64,000 bases of DNA from Spirochaetota bacterium (GCA_022703505.1 JAKLDN010000001.1:283389-347388); one strand, 5' to 3'; shown: positions 51,673 through 60,452, counted from the stretch's first letter. The notes: generated by a model not told the origin, from the letters alone. Numbers and translations are program-made.

Positions 51673-52551
51673 CTATGCCTTGTCCTCGACGGCCTTGCCC
51701 ATGATGCCCGTGGGCCGCACGATCAGGACCCCGATCAGGATGACGAAGGCGATGAGGTCGCGGTACTGCGACGAAAGGTACCCCGCCACCAGGGTCTCGA
51801 TGACTCCCAGGAGGACGGAGCCCAGGACGGCGCCCGGCAGGCTGCCGAGTCCGCCGAAGACGGCGGCTATGAAGGACTTGAGGGTGATGGCCCCGATGGT
51901 CGGGTAGACCATGTACTTCATGCCGTAGAGGACCCCGGCGACGCCCGCCAGGAAGCCTCCCAGGGCGAAGACCAGGATCACGACGCTATCCGTATTGATG
52001 CCCATGAGGGCGCTTGCTTTCATGTTGTATGCGGAGGCCTGGATGGCCTTGCCCAGGCGGGTGCGGTCGATGAACAGCACCAGGAGGGTCAGGCAGGCCG
52101 CTGAGACGATGAACATGATCAGGTCGAGGCGGCCCAGAGCCAGGTCGCCCAGGGCGATGGGCTCCCGGGGGATGATGGGCGGATAGGGCTTGGGATTCGG
52201 CCCGATCGTCGCGATGACGAAGTTCTCCAGGAACATGGAGGCGCCCATCGCGGAGATGATGAAGTACAGGAAGGGGGCCTTGCGGTCCCGCAGGGGCTTG
52301 TAGGCCACCCGCTCGACGACGATGGCGACCAGGGCGGTGCCGGCCGTGGCCAGGGCGAAGGCGGCCGCGAAGGGAAGCTTGAAGGTGGTGAGGCCGAAGA
52401 ATCCGAAATAGGCGCCCAGCATGATCACTCCCCCGTGGGCGAAGTTGGAGAAGTTCATGATGCTGTACACGAGAGAGTATCCGACGGCCATCAGCGCGTA
52501 CACGGAACCGATGGAAAGTCCGTTCGTGAGCTGTTGGAGGAATTGAGTCAT
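51673..52551 (-). CDS. livH: Liv-type ABC transporter, permease LivH (copy 2)
   Basis: 292 residues; GLSIGSVYALMAVGYSLVYS with NFAHGGVIMLGAY, and GGLGSLPGAVLGSVLLGVIE. A hairpin (52571-52617) lies between this gene and the binding protein gene, as in cassette 1. Confidence 0.95.
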   Translation of the reverse strand: MTQFLQQLTNGLSIGSVYALMAVGYSLVYSIMNFSNFAHGGVIMLGAYFGFFGLTTFKLPFAAAFALATAGTALVAIVVERVAYKPLRDRKAPFLYFIISAMGASMFLENFVIATIGPNPKPYPPIIPREPIALGDLALGRLDLIMFIVSAACLTLLVLFIDRTRLGKAIQASAYNMKASALMGINTDSVVILVFALGGFLAGVAGVLYGMKYMVYPTIGAITLKSFIAAVFGGLGSLPGAVLGSVLLGVIETLVAGYLSSQYRDLIAFVILIGVLIVRPTGIMGKAVEDKA

Positions 52552-52570
52552 GGCGCCCCCGTTCTCAATG

Positions 52571-52617
52571 GATAGGAAGAGGGCCGGCCCCTCGGTCTGT
52601 CCGACGGAACCGGCCCC
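52571..52617 (-). terminator. Intra-operon hairpin between livK2 and livH2
   Basis: Outer stem GGGCCGG/CCGGCCC around inner TCGG/CCGA pairs; no T-tract. Same position as the terminator in cassette 1, so partial attenuation or 3-prime end protection of the binding-protein mRNA is likely. Confidence 0.55.
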
Positions 52618-52629
52618 CGGGTCTGCCGC

Positions 52630-53787
52630 TTACTGGGCGGCGTAGTTCTCGAGGAACTTGTACTGGCCGTCCACGATCTTGATGATCGCGGCGTCCTTGC
52701 CCTCTGGGTTGTGGGTGGTCGGGCTGATCTTGATGCGCCCGGTGATACCCTGGATGTCCGTGCTCTCGAAGGCCTTGGCCAGGGCCTCTCCGTCCACCTT
52801 GCCGGCGCGCTGGAGGCCGTCGACCAGCATGAGGACCGCGTCGTGGACCAGGTAGCCGTTCAGCTCGGTCTCCTTGCCGTACTTGGCCTTGTAGCGGGCC
52901 TTGTAGTCCTGGACCGTGGGCTGGTCGTAGTCGAGGTGGTTCACGAAGATCCCGCCCTCGACGGCCTTGCCGCCGAGCTTGAACAGGTCGGGTGAAGGCC
53001 ATCCGTCGCCGCCCATGAAGGTGGCGGTGATGCCGAGCTCCCGGGCCTGGGTGGCGGACAGGGCCACCTCGGTGAAGAAGTAGGGCATGAAGATGACGTC
53101 GGGAGCGGCGGCCTTGATCTTGGACAGCTGGGCGCGGAAATCCTTGTCCCCGGCGGTGAAGCCTTCCTTGGCGACGATCTTCCCGCCCTTGCCCTCGAAG
53201 GACTTCACGAAGAACTCGGTGAGGCCCTGGGAGTAGTCGTCGGACACGTCGTAGAGGACGGCGGCCTTCTTGGCGCCGAGCTTGTCGAAGGCGTAGCCGG
53301 CGGCCACGGCGCCCTGGTAGGGGTCGATGAAGCAGACGCGGAAGTTGTAGGGCTTCACCTTGCCGTCCTGGACCGTGACCTTGGGGTTGGTCGCCACAGT
53401 GGCGATGTCCGGAACCTTGGCCTGCTCCAGGGTGGAGGCGATGGGGATGGCGTTGCCCGAGGCGTTGGGGCCGAGGATGGCCACGACCTTGTCCTGGGAG
53501 ACCAGGCGGTTCGTGACGTTCACGGCTTCCTGGGCGTCACCCTTGTTGTCGTAGCCGATGGCCTCGAGCATGTACTTCTTGCCGCCCACCTCGATGCCGC
53601 CCTTGGCGTTGTACTCCTCGAAGAGCATCTTGACGGTGTTGAACTCGTTCTCTCCCCACACGGCCTGGTCGCCGGTGAGGGCTCCGAACCATCCAACCTT
53701 GATGGTGTCGGCCTTCTGCTTGCCGCCGCAGCCGGCAAGAACCAACGCGATCGCCAGAACGACGAACGCAGCTTTCCGGAAGTTCAT
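52630..53787 (-). CDS. Liv-type ABC transporter, substrate-binding lipoprotein (copy 2)
   Basis: 385 residues, ATG with AAGGAGG. The lipobox LVLAGC predicts a lipidated N-terminus. The type I binding fold follows (IKVGWFGALTGDQAVWGEN, VVAILGPNASGNAIPIAS, AAVLYDVSDDYSQGL). It delivers cargo to LivHM2; the difference in anchoring from copy 1 suggests a different place in the envelope and perhaps a different cargo. Confidence 0.94.
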   Translation of the reverse strand: MNFRKAAFVVLAIALVLAGCGGKQKADTIKVGWFGALTGDQAVWGENEFNTVKMLFEEYNAKGGIEVGGKKYMLEAIGYDNKGDAQEAVNVTNRLVSQDKVVAILGPNASGNAIPIASTLEQAKVPDIATVATNPKVTVQDGKVKPYNFRVCFIDPYQGAVAAGYAFDKLGAKKAAVLYDVSDDYSQGLTEFFVKSFEGKGGKIVAKEGFTAGDKDFRAQLSKIKAAAPDVIFMPYFFTEVALSATQARELGITATFMGGDGWPSPDLFKLGGKAVEGGIFVNHLDYDQPTVQDYKARYKAKYGKETELNGYLVHDAVLMLVDGLQRAGKVDGEALAKAFESTDIQGITGRIKISPTTHNPEGKDAAIIKIVDGQYKFLENYAAQ

Positions 53788-53858
53788 GAAGCCTCCTTGA
53801 ACATACCTCTAAGAACCCTGACGTTTAAGCGCTTCCGTCCCTACGGACGGGCCGCACC

Positions 53859-53887
53859 AGTATATAGCCATGTCGGGAAGGATTCAA
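53859..53887 (-). promoter_or_regulatory. livK2 promoter, TTGAAT-17-TATACT
   Basis: TTGAAT at 53882-53887 and TATACT at 53859-53864 on the minus strand, about 70 bp before the start codon. The leader contains a CCGTCC/GGACGG hairpin (53835-53850). Confidence 0.75.
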
Positions 53888-53962
53888 TATAAAAAAGGTG
53901 ATTTTCTTTGTAGAAACACGGATGGAACGGAGTCGGGGCGGCCGAAAACCGCTCGACCGCCC

Positions 53963-54463
53963 TCAGGGACGATACTCCAGCACCGCGGGCAGGGAAAGGT
54001 CCCCCGGGGACTTGGCCTGGGCCGCGAAGTAGGCTAGACGCGCCGCGAGGGCTTCCAGGAAGGCCGCCGGATTCGAAAGCGCCGCGGGTACCTCCGCCAG
54101 GATCCAGTAGGCGGAATCCCGGAGAGCGAAGGCCGTATCCGGCGCCTCCCGGGTCCCTACGGTCCGGGAATAGGCCCGGATCCGGGTTCCCGGGGGTGAC
54201 CGGAAGGGGATCTCCTCCCATTCCGGGGTCAGGAACAGCTCTTCCCGGACCACCCATACCCGGACCGGAGCGGCATCCAGGCGGTATTCCCCGTACAGGG
54301 CCGGGACGGCGTTGGCCGGCAGGTGGGGCACCCCGCGGACCTGCAGGGTGCCCCGGACCAGGATCGCCCGGGCCAGGGCGGTCTGGGCGGAGGCGGGCGG
54401 AGAGAGCCCCGCGGCGCACACGGCGGCCGCCAGGACCCAAACCGCCCACCGGACGTTATTCAA
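53963..54463 (-). CDS. Small secreted protein of unknown function downstream of glmS
   Basis: 166 residues. Probable TTG start overlapping the end of glmS by eight bases; no better start is available, as the next in-frame GTG would cut into the signal peptide. Signal peptide ends PPASAQ. The mature part is beta-rich early (ARAILVRGTLQVRG, VRVWVVREELF) and Ala-rich helical at the end. No family recognised. Co-transcription with glmS is likely. Confidence 0.6.
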   Translation of the reverse strand: MNNVRWAVWVLAAAVCAAGLSPPASAQTALARAILVRGTLQVRGVPHLPANAVPALYGEYRLDAAPVRVWVVREELFLTPEWEEIPFRSPPGTRIRAYSRTVGTREAPDTAFALRDSAYWILAEVPAALSNPAAFLEALAARLAYFAAQAKSPGDLSLPAVLEYRP

Positions 54464-56279
54464 CGGTCACGCTCTTGGCCAGGTTCCGAGGCTGGTCCAC
54501 GTCCCGGTTGAGCTCCAGGGCGCAGAAGTACGCGAAGAGCTGGAGGGGGGCGGACATCAGGAAGGGATAGAACCGTTCGTCGATCTTCGGCACCCCGATG
54601 AAGTCGTCCGCCAGCTCGCGGACATCCTCGTCCCCCTCGACCCCGAAGGCTATGACGGGGCCTCCCCGGGCCTTGATCTCCTTCATGTTGCTCAGGGTCT
54701 TCTCCCGGAGGAAGTCGTCGGGCACCAGGAAGACGCTGGGGGTCTCGGGGCTCACCAGGGCGATGGGGCCGTGCTTGATCTCCCCGGCTCCGTAGCCCTC
54801 CGCGTGGATATAGGAGATCTCCTTGAGCTTCAGGGCCCCCTCCAGGGCCAGGGGGTACATCAGGTTGCGCCCCAGGAAGAGGAAGTCCCGGGCCTTGGCG
54901 TATTTCTTGGCAATAGCCTGGATCTGGTCCCGAAGGGTCAGGGTCCGGGCCACCTTGTCCGGCACGGACCTGAGGGCTTCCATGAAGCGCCGGCCCTCGG
55001 TGGGGCTCATGTCGTGCATGCGGGCCAGGAGGAGGGTCAGGGTATAGAAGGCGGCCAGCTGGCTGGTGAAGGCCTTGGTGGAGGCCACGGCGATCTCGGG
55101 CCCCGAGTGGACGTAGACTCCCCCGTCGCTCTCCCGGGCTATGGTGGAGCCCACCACGTTGCAGATGCCCAGGACCGTGCCGCCCTTACGCCGCACCTCC
55201 CGCATGGCGTAGAGGGTGTCCGCGGTCTCCCCGGACTGGGAAACCGCCAGGAAGAGGGTGTTCGGCTCCACCACGGGATTGCGGTAGCGGATCTCGCTGG
55301 CCAGCTCCGCGGCGGCCGGTATCCGGGCCACGCTCTCCAGGAGGTAGGCCCCGACCAGGCCCGCGTGCCAGCTGGTTCCCGCGGCGATGATCTTGATGCG
55401 CTGCATCGAATGAAGCTGCTGGGGGGTGAGGTTCAGGCCTCCGAGCTTCCCGGTCGCGAACTCCGCGTCCAAGCGTCCGGACAGGGCCCGCCCGATGGAC
55501 TCGGGCTGCTCGAAGATCTCCTTCTCCATGTAGCAGGAGAACCCTTCCTTCTCGATCTCCCCGAGGTCCCAGTCCACGCTGTCGATGCGCTTGTCCACGG
55601 GCCGGTCGTCCAGGTCCGTGATGGTGAAACCGTCCGGGCGGATGTCCGCGACCTCACCGTCGTTCATGTAGACCACCCGCTTGGTGTGGGCGACCATCGC
55701 GGTGACGTCGCTGGCCAGGAGCATCTCCCCCTCGCCCACCCCGACCACGAGGGGGCTGCCCTTCCGGGCGCCCACGATGCGGCCGGGCTCGTCGGCGTGC
55801 ATCACGGCGATCCCGTAGGTTCCCTCCAGGCGCTGGACCGCGGCCTTGACCGCCTTTTCCAGGTCCCCTTCGTAGTATCGTGCGATGAGGTGGGCGATGA
55901 CCTCCGTATCCGTCTCGCTCAGGAAGACCGCGCCCTTGGCCTGGAGCTTTTCCTTGATTCCCTTGTAGTTCTCCACGATCCCGTTGTGCACCAGGACTAT
56001 CTTGCCGGTGGGATCCCGGTGGGGATGGGCGTTGGCGTCGGTGACGCCGCCGTGGGTGGCCCAGCGGGTGTGCCCGATGCCGCAAGTTCCCGGCAGGTCC
56101 GCGGGAACGATGGCCTTGAGCCGGGCGATCTTTCCGACGGTCTTTATCACCTTGAGATCCGACCCCGACTGCACCGCGATGCCCGCCGAATCATACCCCC
56201 TGTATTCCAGTCTCTTGAGCCCCTCCACCAGGACGGGGGCCGCCCGCCGGGGCCCCGTATATCCCACGATTCCGCACAT
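54456..56279 (-). CDS. glmS: Glutamine-fructose-6-phosphate aminotransferase GlmS
   Basis: 607 residues. Nucleophile Cys2 (MCGIVGYTG), then the glutaminase domain (VHNGIVENY, SETDTEVIAHL) and two SIS isomerase domains (SWHAGLVGAYLLE, SQSGETADTLYAMR, GPEIAVASTKAFTSQL, EIKHGPIALV). The C-terminal KSVTVE ends the usual synthase. It makes glucosamine-6-phosphate for the cell wall. A GGAG sequence precedes the start. No glmS ribozyme-like structure was recognised upstream. Confidence 0.97.
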   Translation of the reverse strand: MCGIVGYTGPRRAAPVLVEGLKRLEYRGYDSAGIAVQSGSDLKVIKTVGKIARLKAIVPADLPGTCGIGHTRWATHGGVTDANAHPHRDPTGKIVLVHNGIVENYKGIKEKLQAKGAVFLSETDTEVIAHLIARYYEGDLEKAVKAAVQRLEGTYGIAVMHADEPGRIVGARKGSPLVVGVGEGEMLLASDVTAMVAHTKRVVYMNDGEVADIRPDGFTITDLDDRPVDKRIDSVDWDLGEIEKEGFSCYMEKEIFEQPESIGRALSGRLDAEFATGKLGGLNLTPQQLHSMQRIKIIAAGTSWHAGLVGAYLLESVARIPAAAELASEIRYRNPVVEPNTLFLAVSQSGETADTLYAMREVRRKGGTVLGICNVVGSTIARESDGGVYVHSGPEIAVASTKAFTSQLAAFYTLTLLLARMHDMSPTEGRRFMEALRSVPDKVARTLTLRDQIQAIAKKYAKARDFLFLGRNLMYPLALEGALKLKEISYIHAEGYGAGEIKHGPIALVSPETPSVFLVPDDFLREKTLSNMKEIKARGGPVIAFGVEGDEDVRELADDFIGVPKIDERFYPFLMSAPLQLFAYFCALELNRDVDQPRNLAKSVTVE

Positions 56280-56417
56280 AGATTCTCCATGGTTCCGGCT
56301 TTTCGGCCGTATAGTTCACGCTGAAGGCTCGTATAGCCCGCGTTCTGACAATATACGCGGAGATCGGGGGCCTGTACAGGGCGGAGGCGCGGGATTTGCC
56401 CGACGGCGGGCAGGGGA

Positions 56418-56515
56418 GTGAATAAGTGAATTGGTGAATAAGTGAATTGGGGGGATTGCATTCACCCATTCACCCATTCACCCATTCACCCATTCACCCA
56501 TTCACCCATTCACCC
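56418..56515. repeat. Inverted octamer arrays between glmS and birA
   Basis: Left arm: GTGAATAA, GTGAATTG, GTGAATAA, GTGAATTG (56418-56449). Right arm: seven identical ATTCACCC units (56460-56515). The arms are complementary in type and ten bases apart. The right array ends at the first base before the birA -10 box. Confidence 0.9.
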
Positions 56516-56521
56516 TATACT
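56493..56521 (+). promoter_or_regulatory. birA promoter formed by the octamer array
   Basis: TATACT at 56516-56521 with TTCACC, a unit of the array, at 56493-56498 exactly 17 bp upstream; ATG six bases after the -10 box. No Shine-Dalgarno sequence. Confidence 0.6.
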
Positions 56522-56527
56522 CCCCCC

Positions 56528-57292
56528 ATGGTTCCCATCCCCGTCCGCAACCCCTTTCCCGGCGCCGCCTGCTGGCTGATCCCGGAGACGGATTCCACCA
56601 TGGACGAAGCCCGTAGGCTGGCCGAGGCGGGCCGGCCCGAGGGCACGGTCATAGCCGCGGACAGGCAAACCGCCGGCCGGGGCCGGTTCCGGGACCGCGC
56701 CTGGGTCTCCGAGCCCGGCCGGGACCTCGCTTTTTCCCTCATGCTGCCGTCCGCCGCCTGCGGACTTCCGGGCCTGCCCCTGAGGGCCGGGCTGGCCCTG
56801 CACCGGGCAGTCGCGCAACTTGCGAAGGAGGCGGGGACCTCCCCGGCGCCGGAACTGGCCGTCAAATGGCCGAACGACCTCCTGGTCCGGGGGCGCAAGG
56901 CGGCGGGCATCCTCTGCGAGTCCTCCGGGGGGAGGTGCTGCCTGGGGATGGGCGTCAACTGCGGAACTCCGTCCGGCCGGGGATTCCGGACGGAGGCAAC
57001 CGGGCTCGCGGAGGAGCTGAAGGCGCCCGTGGACCGGTTCCGGGTCCTGGAACTCATCCTGGAACGCCTGGCCGAGGCCCTGGCGGAGGAAGGCTGGCGG
57101 GAAGAGGTTTCCCGAAGACTCTGGCTCCTGGACCGTCCCGCCCGGTTCCGCACGGGGTTGGCCGATCCCGGGGCGCCGGGGACGCGGATCCTGGAAGGGA
57201 TCGTGCGCGGAGTCGGCCCCTCCGGGGAGTTGATCCTGGAAACCGCGGAGGGCATCCGTGCCCTGGCCTCCGGGGAACTGTCCCGGGACTGA
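56528..57292 (+). CDS. birA: Biotin-[acetyl-CoA-carboxylase] ligase BirA, without repressor domain
   Basis: 254 residues. TDSTMDEAR, AGRGRFRDRAWVS (biotin and ATP binding GRGR loop) and KWPNDLLVRGRKAAGILCE (catalytic Lys) are the ligase core; the small C-terminal domain is present. No helix-turn-helix domain, so it is a group I enzyme. It attaches biotin to carboxylase carrier protein. The start is fixed by the leaderless promoter. Confidence 0.93.
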   Translation: MVPIPVRNPFPGAACWLIPETDSTMDEARRLAEAGRPEGTVIAADRQTAGRGRFRDRAWVSEPGRDLAFSLMLPSAACGLPGLPLRAGLALHRAVAQLAKEAGTSPAPELAVKWPNDLLVRGRKAAGILCESSGGRCCLGMGVNCGTPSGRGFRTEATGLAEELKAPVDRFRVLELILERLAEALAEEGWREEVSRRLWLLDRPARFRTGLADPGAPGTRILEGIVRGVGPSGELILETAEGIRALASGELSRD

Positions 57293-57326
57293 GGCGGGGG
57301 GACGGAACGGCTTTTCGTACCAGGGA

Positions 57327-57355
57327 TTGACGGCGGCCGGGACAGCCGGTAAGGT
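57327..57355 (+). promoter_or_regulatory. Promoter TTGACG-17-TAAGGT, eight bases before ATG 57364
   Basis: TTGACG at 57327-57332 and TAAGGT at 57350-57355. Start would fall on or next to the ATG at 57364, excluding the ATG at 57358. Confidence 0.5.
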
Positions 57356-57363
57356 TTATGCGT

Positions 57364-58926
57364 ATGGCCACGAAAAGCCCCGGACCCTCCGCGGCCGGAA
57401 CACCGTCCGAGACGGGCATCCTTGCGCGCATCCTTTCCATCTTCACGGGAGGGGATCCCGAGGCGGAGAAGAAGAAACTCCTGCGGTCCATCGGAAAGGA
57501 TCTTTCCCGGTCGCGGTACAAATTCTACAAGCCCAAGGGTTCCGAAGCCCTGCCGGGGCTCGGGCGCTTCTTCTACGAGATCTACAAGATCGTGGCCCCC
57601 GCCCAGATCCTCCTGACAAACGCCGCCGGTTCCGGAGTCCTCCGCTCCTTCGTCATCGAGAGCTTCCTGTCCCCGGAGCAGAAGGAGATCTCGGAACGCC
57701 TCACGGACGCGTGGATCCAGGAAAAGGCCAAGACCCTGTCGGTGAAGGAGCTCTCCGAACTGGTCAAGCAGGACATGATCCGCTTCATCTCGGTCTTCGA
57801 CGGGGACCTGACCGCCCGGATCGACACCGCCCACGCGACCCTCGTCGCCCTGGCCAACTTCGTGAACTTCGACTACTTCTTCCTGCTCAAGAAATTCGAT
57901 TCCAGCATCCCCGAGCGCAACTTCACCTACCACCCCAAGTTCGAGACGATCTCCGCGGACTACATCGTGGACGACCTCAAGGACTTCCTGGAGGTCTTCC
58001 TGGCCCTGAACCTGGAGGCGGACTGGAAACGAATCCTGGGCGCCCTCAAGGAATACCGCAACATCGACGTCCTGCCCGTGGATCCCTGGATCAAGCTGAC
58101 CGGGGCCCTGAACGAGGTCCGCCAGAGCCGCATCCTGGAGCAGGTCGTCCGGCACGCACAGAAGGATCCCTACTGGACCGCCGCACCCCGGTCCCAGGCG
58201 GACCGGATCGTGGAGCCCTTCCTGGAGAAGCTGCGCAGCCAGATGGAGATCCAGCTCCAGAAGATCGCCCAGGAACGCCGAAACTCCAAGATCGACGACC
58301 TGGCCAAGCAGGTCTTCGGCACCTCCGTGGTGGTCCGGATGAAAAACTACACGGACAAGGCCAACGTCGTCTTCGCCAAGAAGATGATGGGAGGCTTCAC
58401 CCAGACCGCTGCCCTCAACTACATCCGGGCCTTCCTGATCGACTTCTTCAAAAAGGACGTGCGGGAGCTCGTGGACCTCCTGATCATCCGGGGTCAGTGG
58501 ACCACCAGCATCCTCTCCCAACAGCTTTCGGACGCCTACCACGCCCTCCTGGAGCTCTCCGACGAGATCATCCGTTTCGACGATTCCCTCGGGGACGACG
58601 GGGACCTGGGAAACAAGCTTCGGAACGTCCTGGCCAAGAGCGACCGGGACAAGGAACAGCTCAAGTACCTGCGCAACCTGCTCAAGGACACGAACGACCG
58701 GGCCTCGGGCATGGTCAACCGCTCCGCCCTGAACCTGATCTCCGTTGGCAAGCACCTAAAGAGCCTGATCGAGGACCTCTCCCGCCCGCACCACGAGGTC
58801 GTGCTCAACTGGAAGGAGATCGAGAACTCCGCCGCCCATCCCGTCAAGGAATGGATGCTGGGCACCTACAAGAAGATCTACTACCTGGTCCAGCTCCTGC
58901 AGTTCTTCGTGTCGAAGGAGCAGTAA
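57364..58926 (+). CDS. DUF5312-like protein, spirochaete-associated, function unknown
   Basis: 520 residues. An all-helical, charged cytoplasmic protein with no signal or membrane segment. Recognisable segments are YKFYKPKGSEALPGLGRFFY near the N-terminus, NFVNFDYFFLLKKFDSSIPE, and WKEIENSAAHPVKEWMLGTY near the C-terminus. I recall this architecture from spirochaete genomes (DUF5312); the match is from memory. The ATG at 57364 is chosen over 57358 because of promoter spacing. It is followed 10 bp later by the convergent hflX stop. Confidence 0.75.
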   Translation: MATKSPGPSAAGTPSETGILARILSIFTGGDPEAEKKKLLRSIGKDLSRSRYKFYKPKGSEALPGLGRFFYEIYKIVAPAQILLTNAAGSGVLRSFVIESFLSPEQKEISERLTDAWIQEKAKTLSVKELSELVKQDMIRFISVFDGDLTARIDTAHATLVALANFVNFDYFFLLKKFDSSIPERNFTYHPKFETISADYIVDDLKDFLEVFLALNLEADWKRILGALKEYRNIDVLPVDPWIKLTGALNEVRQSRILEQVVRHAQKDPYWTAAPRSQADRIVEPFLEKLRSQMEIQLQKIAQERRNSKIDDLAKQVFGTSVVVRMKNYTDKANVVFAKKMMGGFTQTAALNYIRAFLIDFFKKDVRELVDLLIIRGQWTTSILSQQLSDAYHALLELSDEIIRFDDSLGDDGDLGNKLRNVLAKSDRDKEQLKYLRNLLKDTNDRASGMVNRSALNLISVGKHLKSLIEDLSRPHHEVVLNWKEIENSAAHPVKEWMLGTYKKIYYLVQLLQFFVSKEQ

Positions 58927-58935
58927 GGACTCCTG

Positions 58936-60210
58936 TCACCTTCTATACCCCCCGTACTTCTCCCGCAGGTCCTCGGGCATCCGGCAGCGGACGATCGTGG
59001 CGTCGTCCTCCCGGCTTTCGGAGACCACCGCGGCCCGCCGGTGAAGCAGGGCCACCAGTCCGTACTCGGCGTCGGGGATGCGGACGGTCCACTCCTCCCG
59101 GTCCGCGGTCAGGAGCTCCTCCAGCCGGGCCAGGAGCTCCGGGATGCCCCGGCCGGTCTTGACGGACAGGAAGACCGCCCCGGGGAAGCGCTCCGCGAGG
59201 AGGTCCAGCCGCGCCGGGTCCGTCACCAGGTCGGTCTTGTTGAAGGCCAGGAGGGTCGGCTTGTCCCCCGCCCCGATCTCCCCCAGGACCTTCTCGGTGG
59301 TCTCCAGGAAACGTACCGGCTCGGCCTCCGAGGCGTCCACCACGTGGATCAGGACATCCGCCAGGACGGCCTCCTCCAGGGTCGCCTTGAAGGCCTCCAC
59401 GAGGCCGTGGGGTAGGTTCCGCACGAAGCCCACGGTGTCGGTGGCCAACAGGCCCCGTCCCGGGGCGTAGAGGATGCGGCGGGTCGTGGTGTCCAGGGTC
59501 GCGAAGAGCTTGTCCTCCGCCAGGGCGTCGGCGTTCGTGATCGCGTTCAGCAGGCTGGACTTCCCGGCGTTCGTGTAGCCCACCACCGCCGCCCGGGGCA
59601 GGCCCGCCCGCTCCCGGCGCCTCCGCTGGACCGCGCGCTCCATCCGGACCTTCTTGAGGTCCTCCTGGATGTCCCGGATCCGGGCCTCGATCTTGCGCCG
59701 GTCCAGCTCCAGGGCCTTCTCGCCGGATCCCTTGGTGCCGTAGCGCCCGCCCTTCTGGCGCATCAGGTCCTCCCGGGAATGGGCCAGCCGGGGAAGGGCG
59801 TACTGGAGCTGGGCCAGCTCCACCTGGAGCCCCGCCTCCCGGGTCAAGGCCCGGCCCGCGAAGATCTTCAGGATCAGTTCGCTGCGGTCGTAGACGACCC
59901 GGCCCGAGTCCTCCTCCCAGTTCCTCTGCTGGACCGGGGACAGGGGGTGGTCGAAGATGATGGAGTCCGCGTCCTCGGCCTCGGCGGCACGGACGAGCTC
60001 CTGGACCTTCCCCGAGGACAAGAGGTGGGAGGCCGTCCGGTCCCGGATCCGCACCAGGATCCGCCCCGCCTCCTGGATCCCCTGGGTCTTCGCGAGGCTC
60101 GCGAGCTCCGCCAGGAGGCTCTCCGCCTCGGGCTTGGGGATCGAGTCGGTCTGTATCCCTATGAGAAGCGCGCGCTCCGGGCGCGCCGCGGTTTCGGTCA
60201 GTTCGGTCAT
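58936..60210 (-). CDS. hflX: Ribosome-associated GTPase HflX
   Basis: 424 residues. An N-terminal nucleotide-binding domain, a glycine-rich linker (RQKGGRYGTKGSGEK) typical of HflX, and the G domain: GYTNAGKSS, DTTTRR, DTVGF and NKTD. A short C-terminal extension follows. It splits stalled or hibernating ribosomes in other bacteria. Shine-Dalgarno GGAAGGA. A possible TATACT -10 box lies about 40 bp upstream. Confidence 0.95.
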   Translation of the reverse strand: MTELTETAARPERALLIGIQTDSIPKPEAESLLAELASLAKTQGIQEAGRILVRIRDRTASHLLSSGKVQELVRAAEAEDADSIIFDHPLSPVQQRNWEEDSGRVVYDRSELILKIFAGRALTREAGLQVELAQLQYALPRLAHSREDLMRQKGGRYGTKGSGEKALELDRRKIEARIRDIQEDLKKVRMERAVQRRRRERAGLPRAAVVGYTNAGKSSLLNAITNADALAEDKLFATLDTTTRRILYAPGRGLLATDTVGFVRNLPHGLVEAFKATLEEAVLADVLIHVVDASEAEPVRFLETTEKVLGEIGAGDKPTLLAFNKTDLVTDPARLDLLAERFPGAVFLSVKTGRGIPELLARLEELLTADREEWTVRIPDAEYGLVALLHRRAAVVSESREDDATIVRCRMPEDLREKYGGYRR

Positions 60211-60366
60211 GTCCTTCCTTCCGGCCGTCCCGCGGGACGGATCCGTGCCGCGAGTATACCCGCCCGGGCCCGGATTAGGTAAGCGGTCCGGGTGTCCCGG
60301 CCGCGGCCGCGGGCGGAAGGGCGGCCGGGCCGCGCCCCCCGCCGCGACGCCGCGCGGCCTCGATCC

Positions 60367-60395
60367 TTGCCCGGGGGCGGAAGGGGTGGTACAAT
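60367..60395 (+). promoter_or_regulatory. Aminotransferase promoter, TTGCCC-17-TACAAT
   Basis: TTGCCC at 60367-60372 and TACAAT at 60390-60395. This transcript has a leader of about 50 nt with GGAGG, showing that the TTGCCC promoter is not restricted to leaderless genes. Confidence 0.7.
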
Positions 60396-60452
60396 CCTCC
60401 CGACACGTCCCGGAATCCCCTATCGCCCTCAGCCGTGACCCAGGGAGGAGCC

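Noticed and set aside
56280-56417. glmS ribozyme-type riboswitch upstream of glmS
   Set aside because: No conserved glmS ribozyme core was recognised; only a normal Shine-Dalgarno sequence is seen.
56460-56515. Possible CRISPR array
   Set aside because: Units of 8 bp follow each other without spacers and no cas gene is present.
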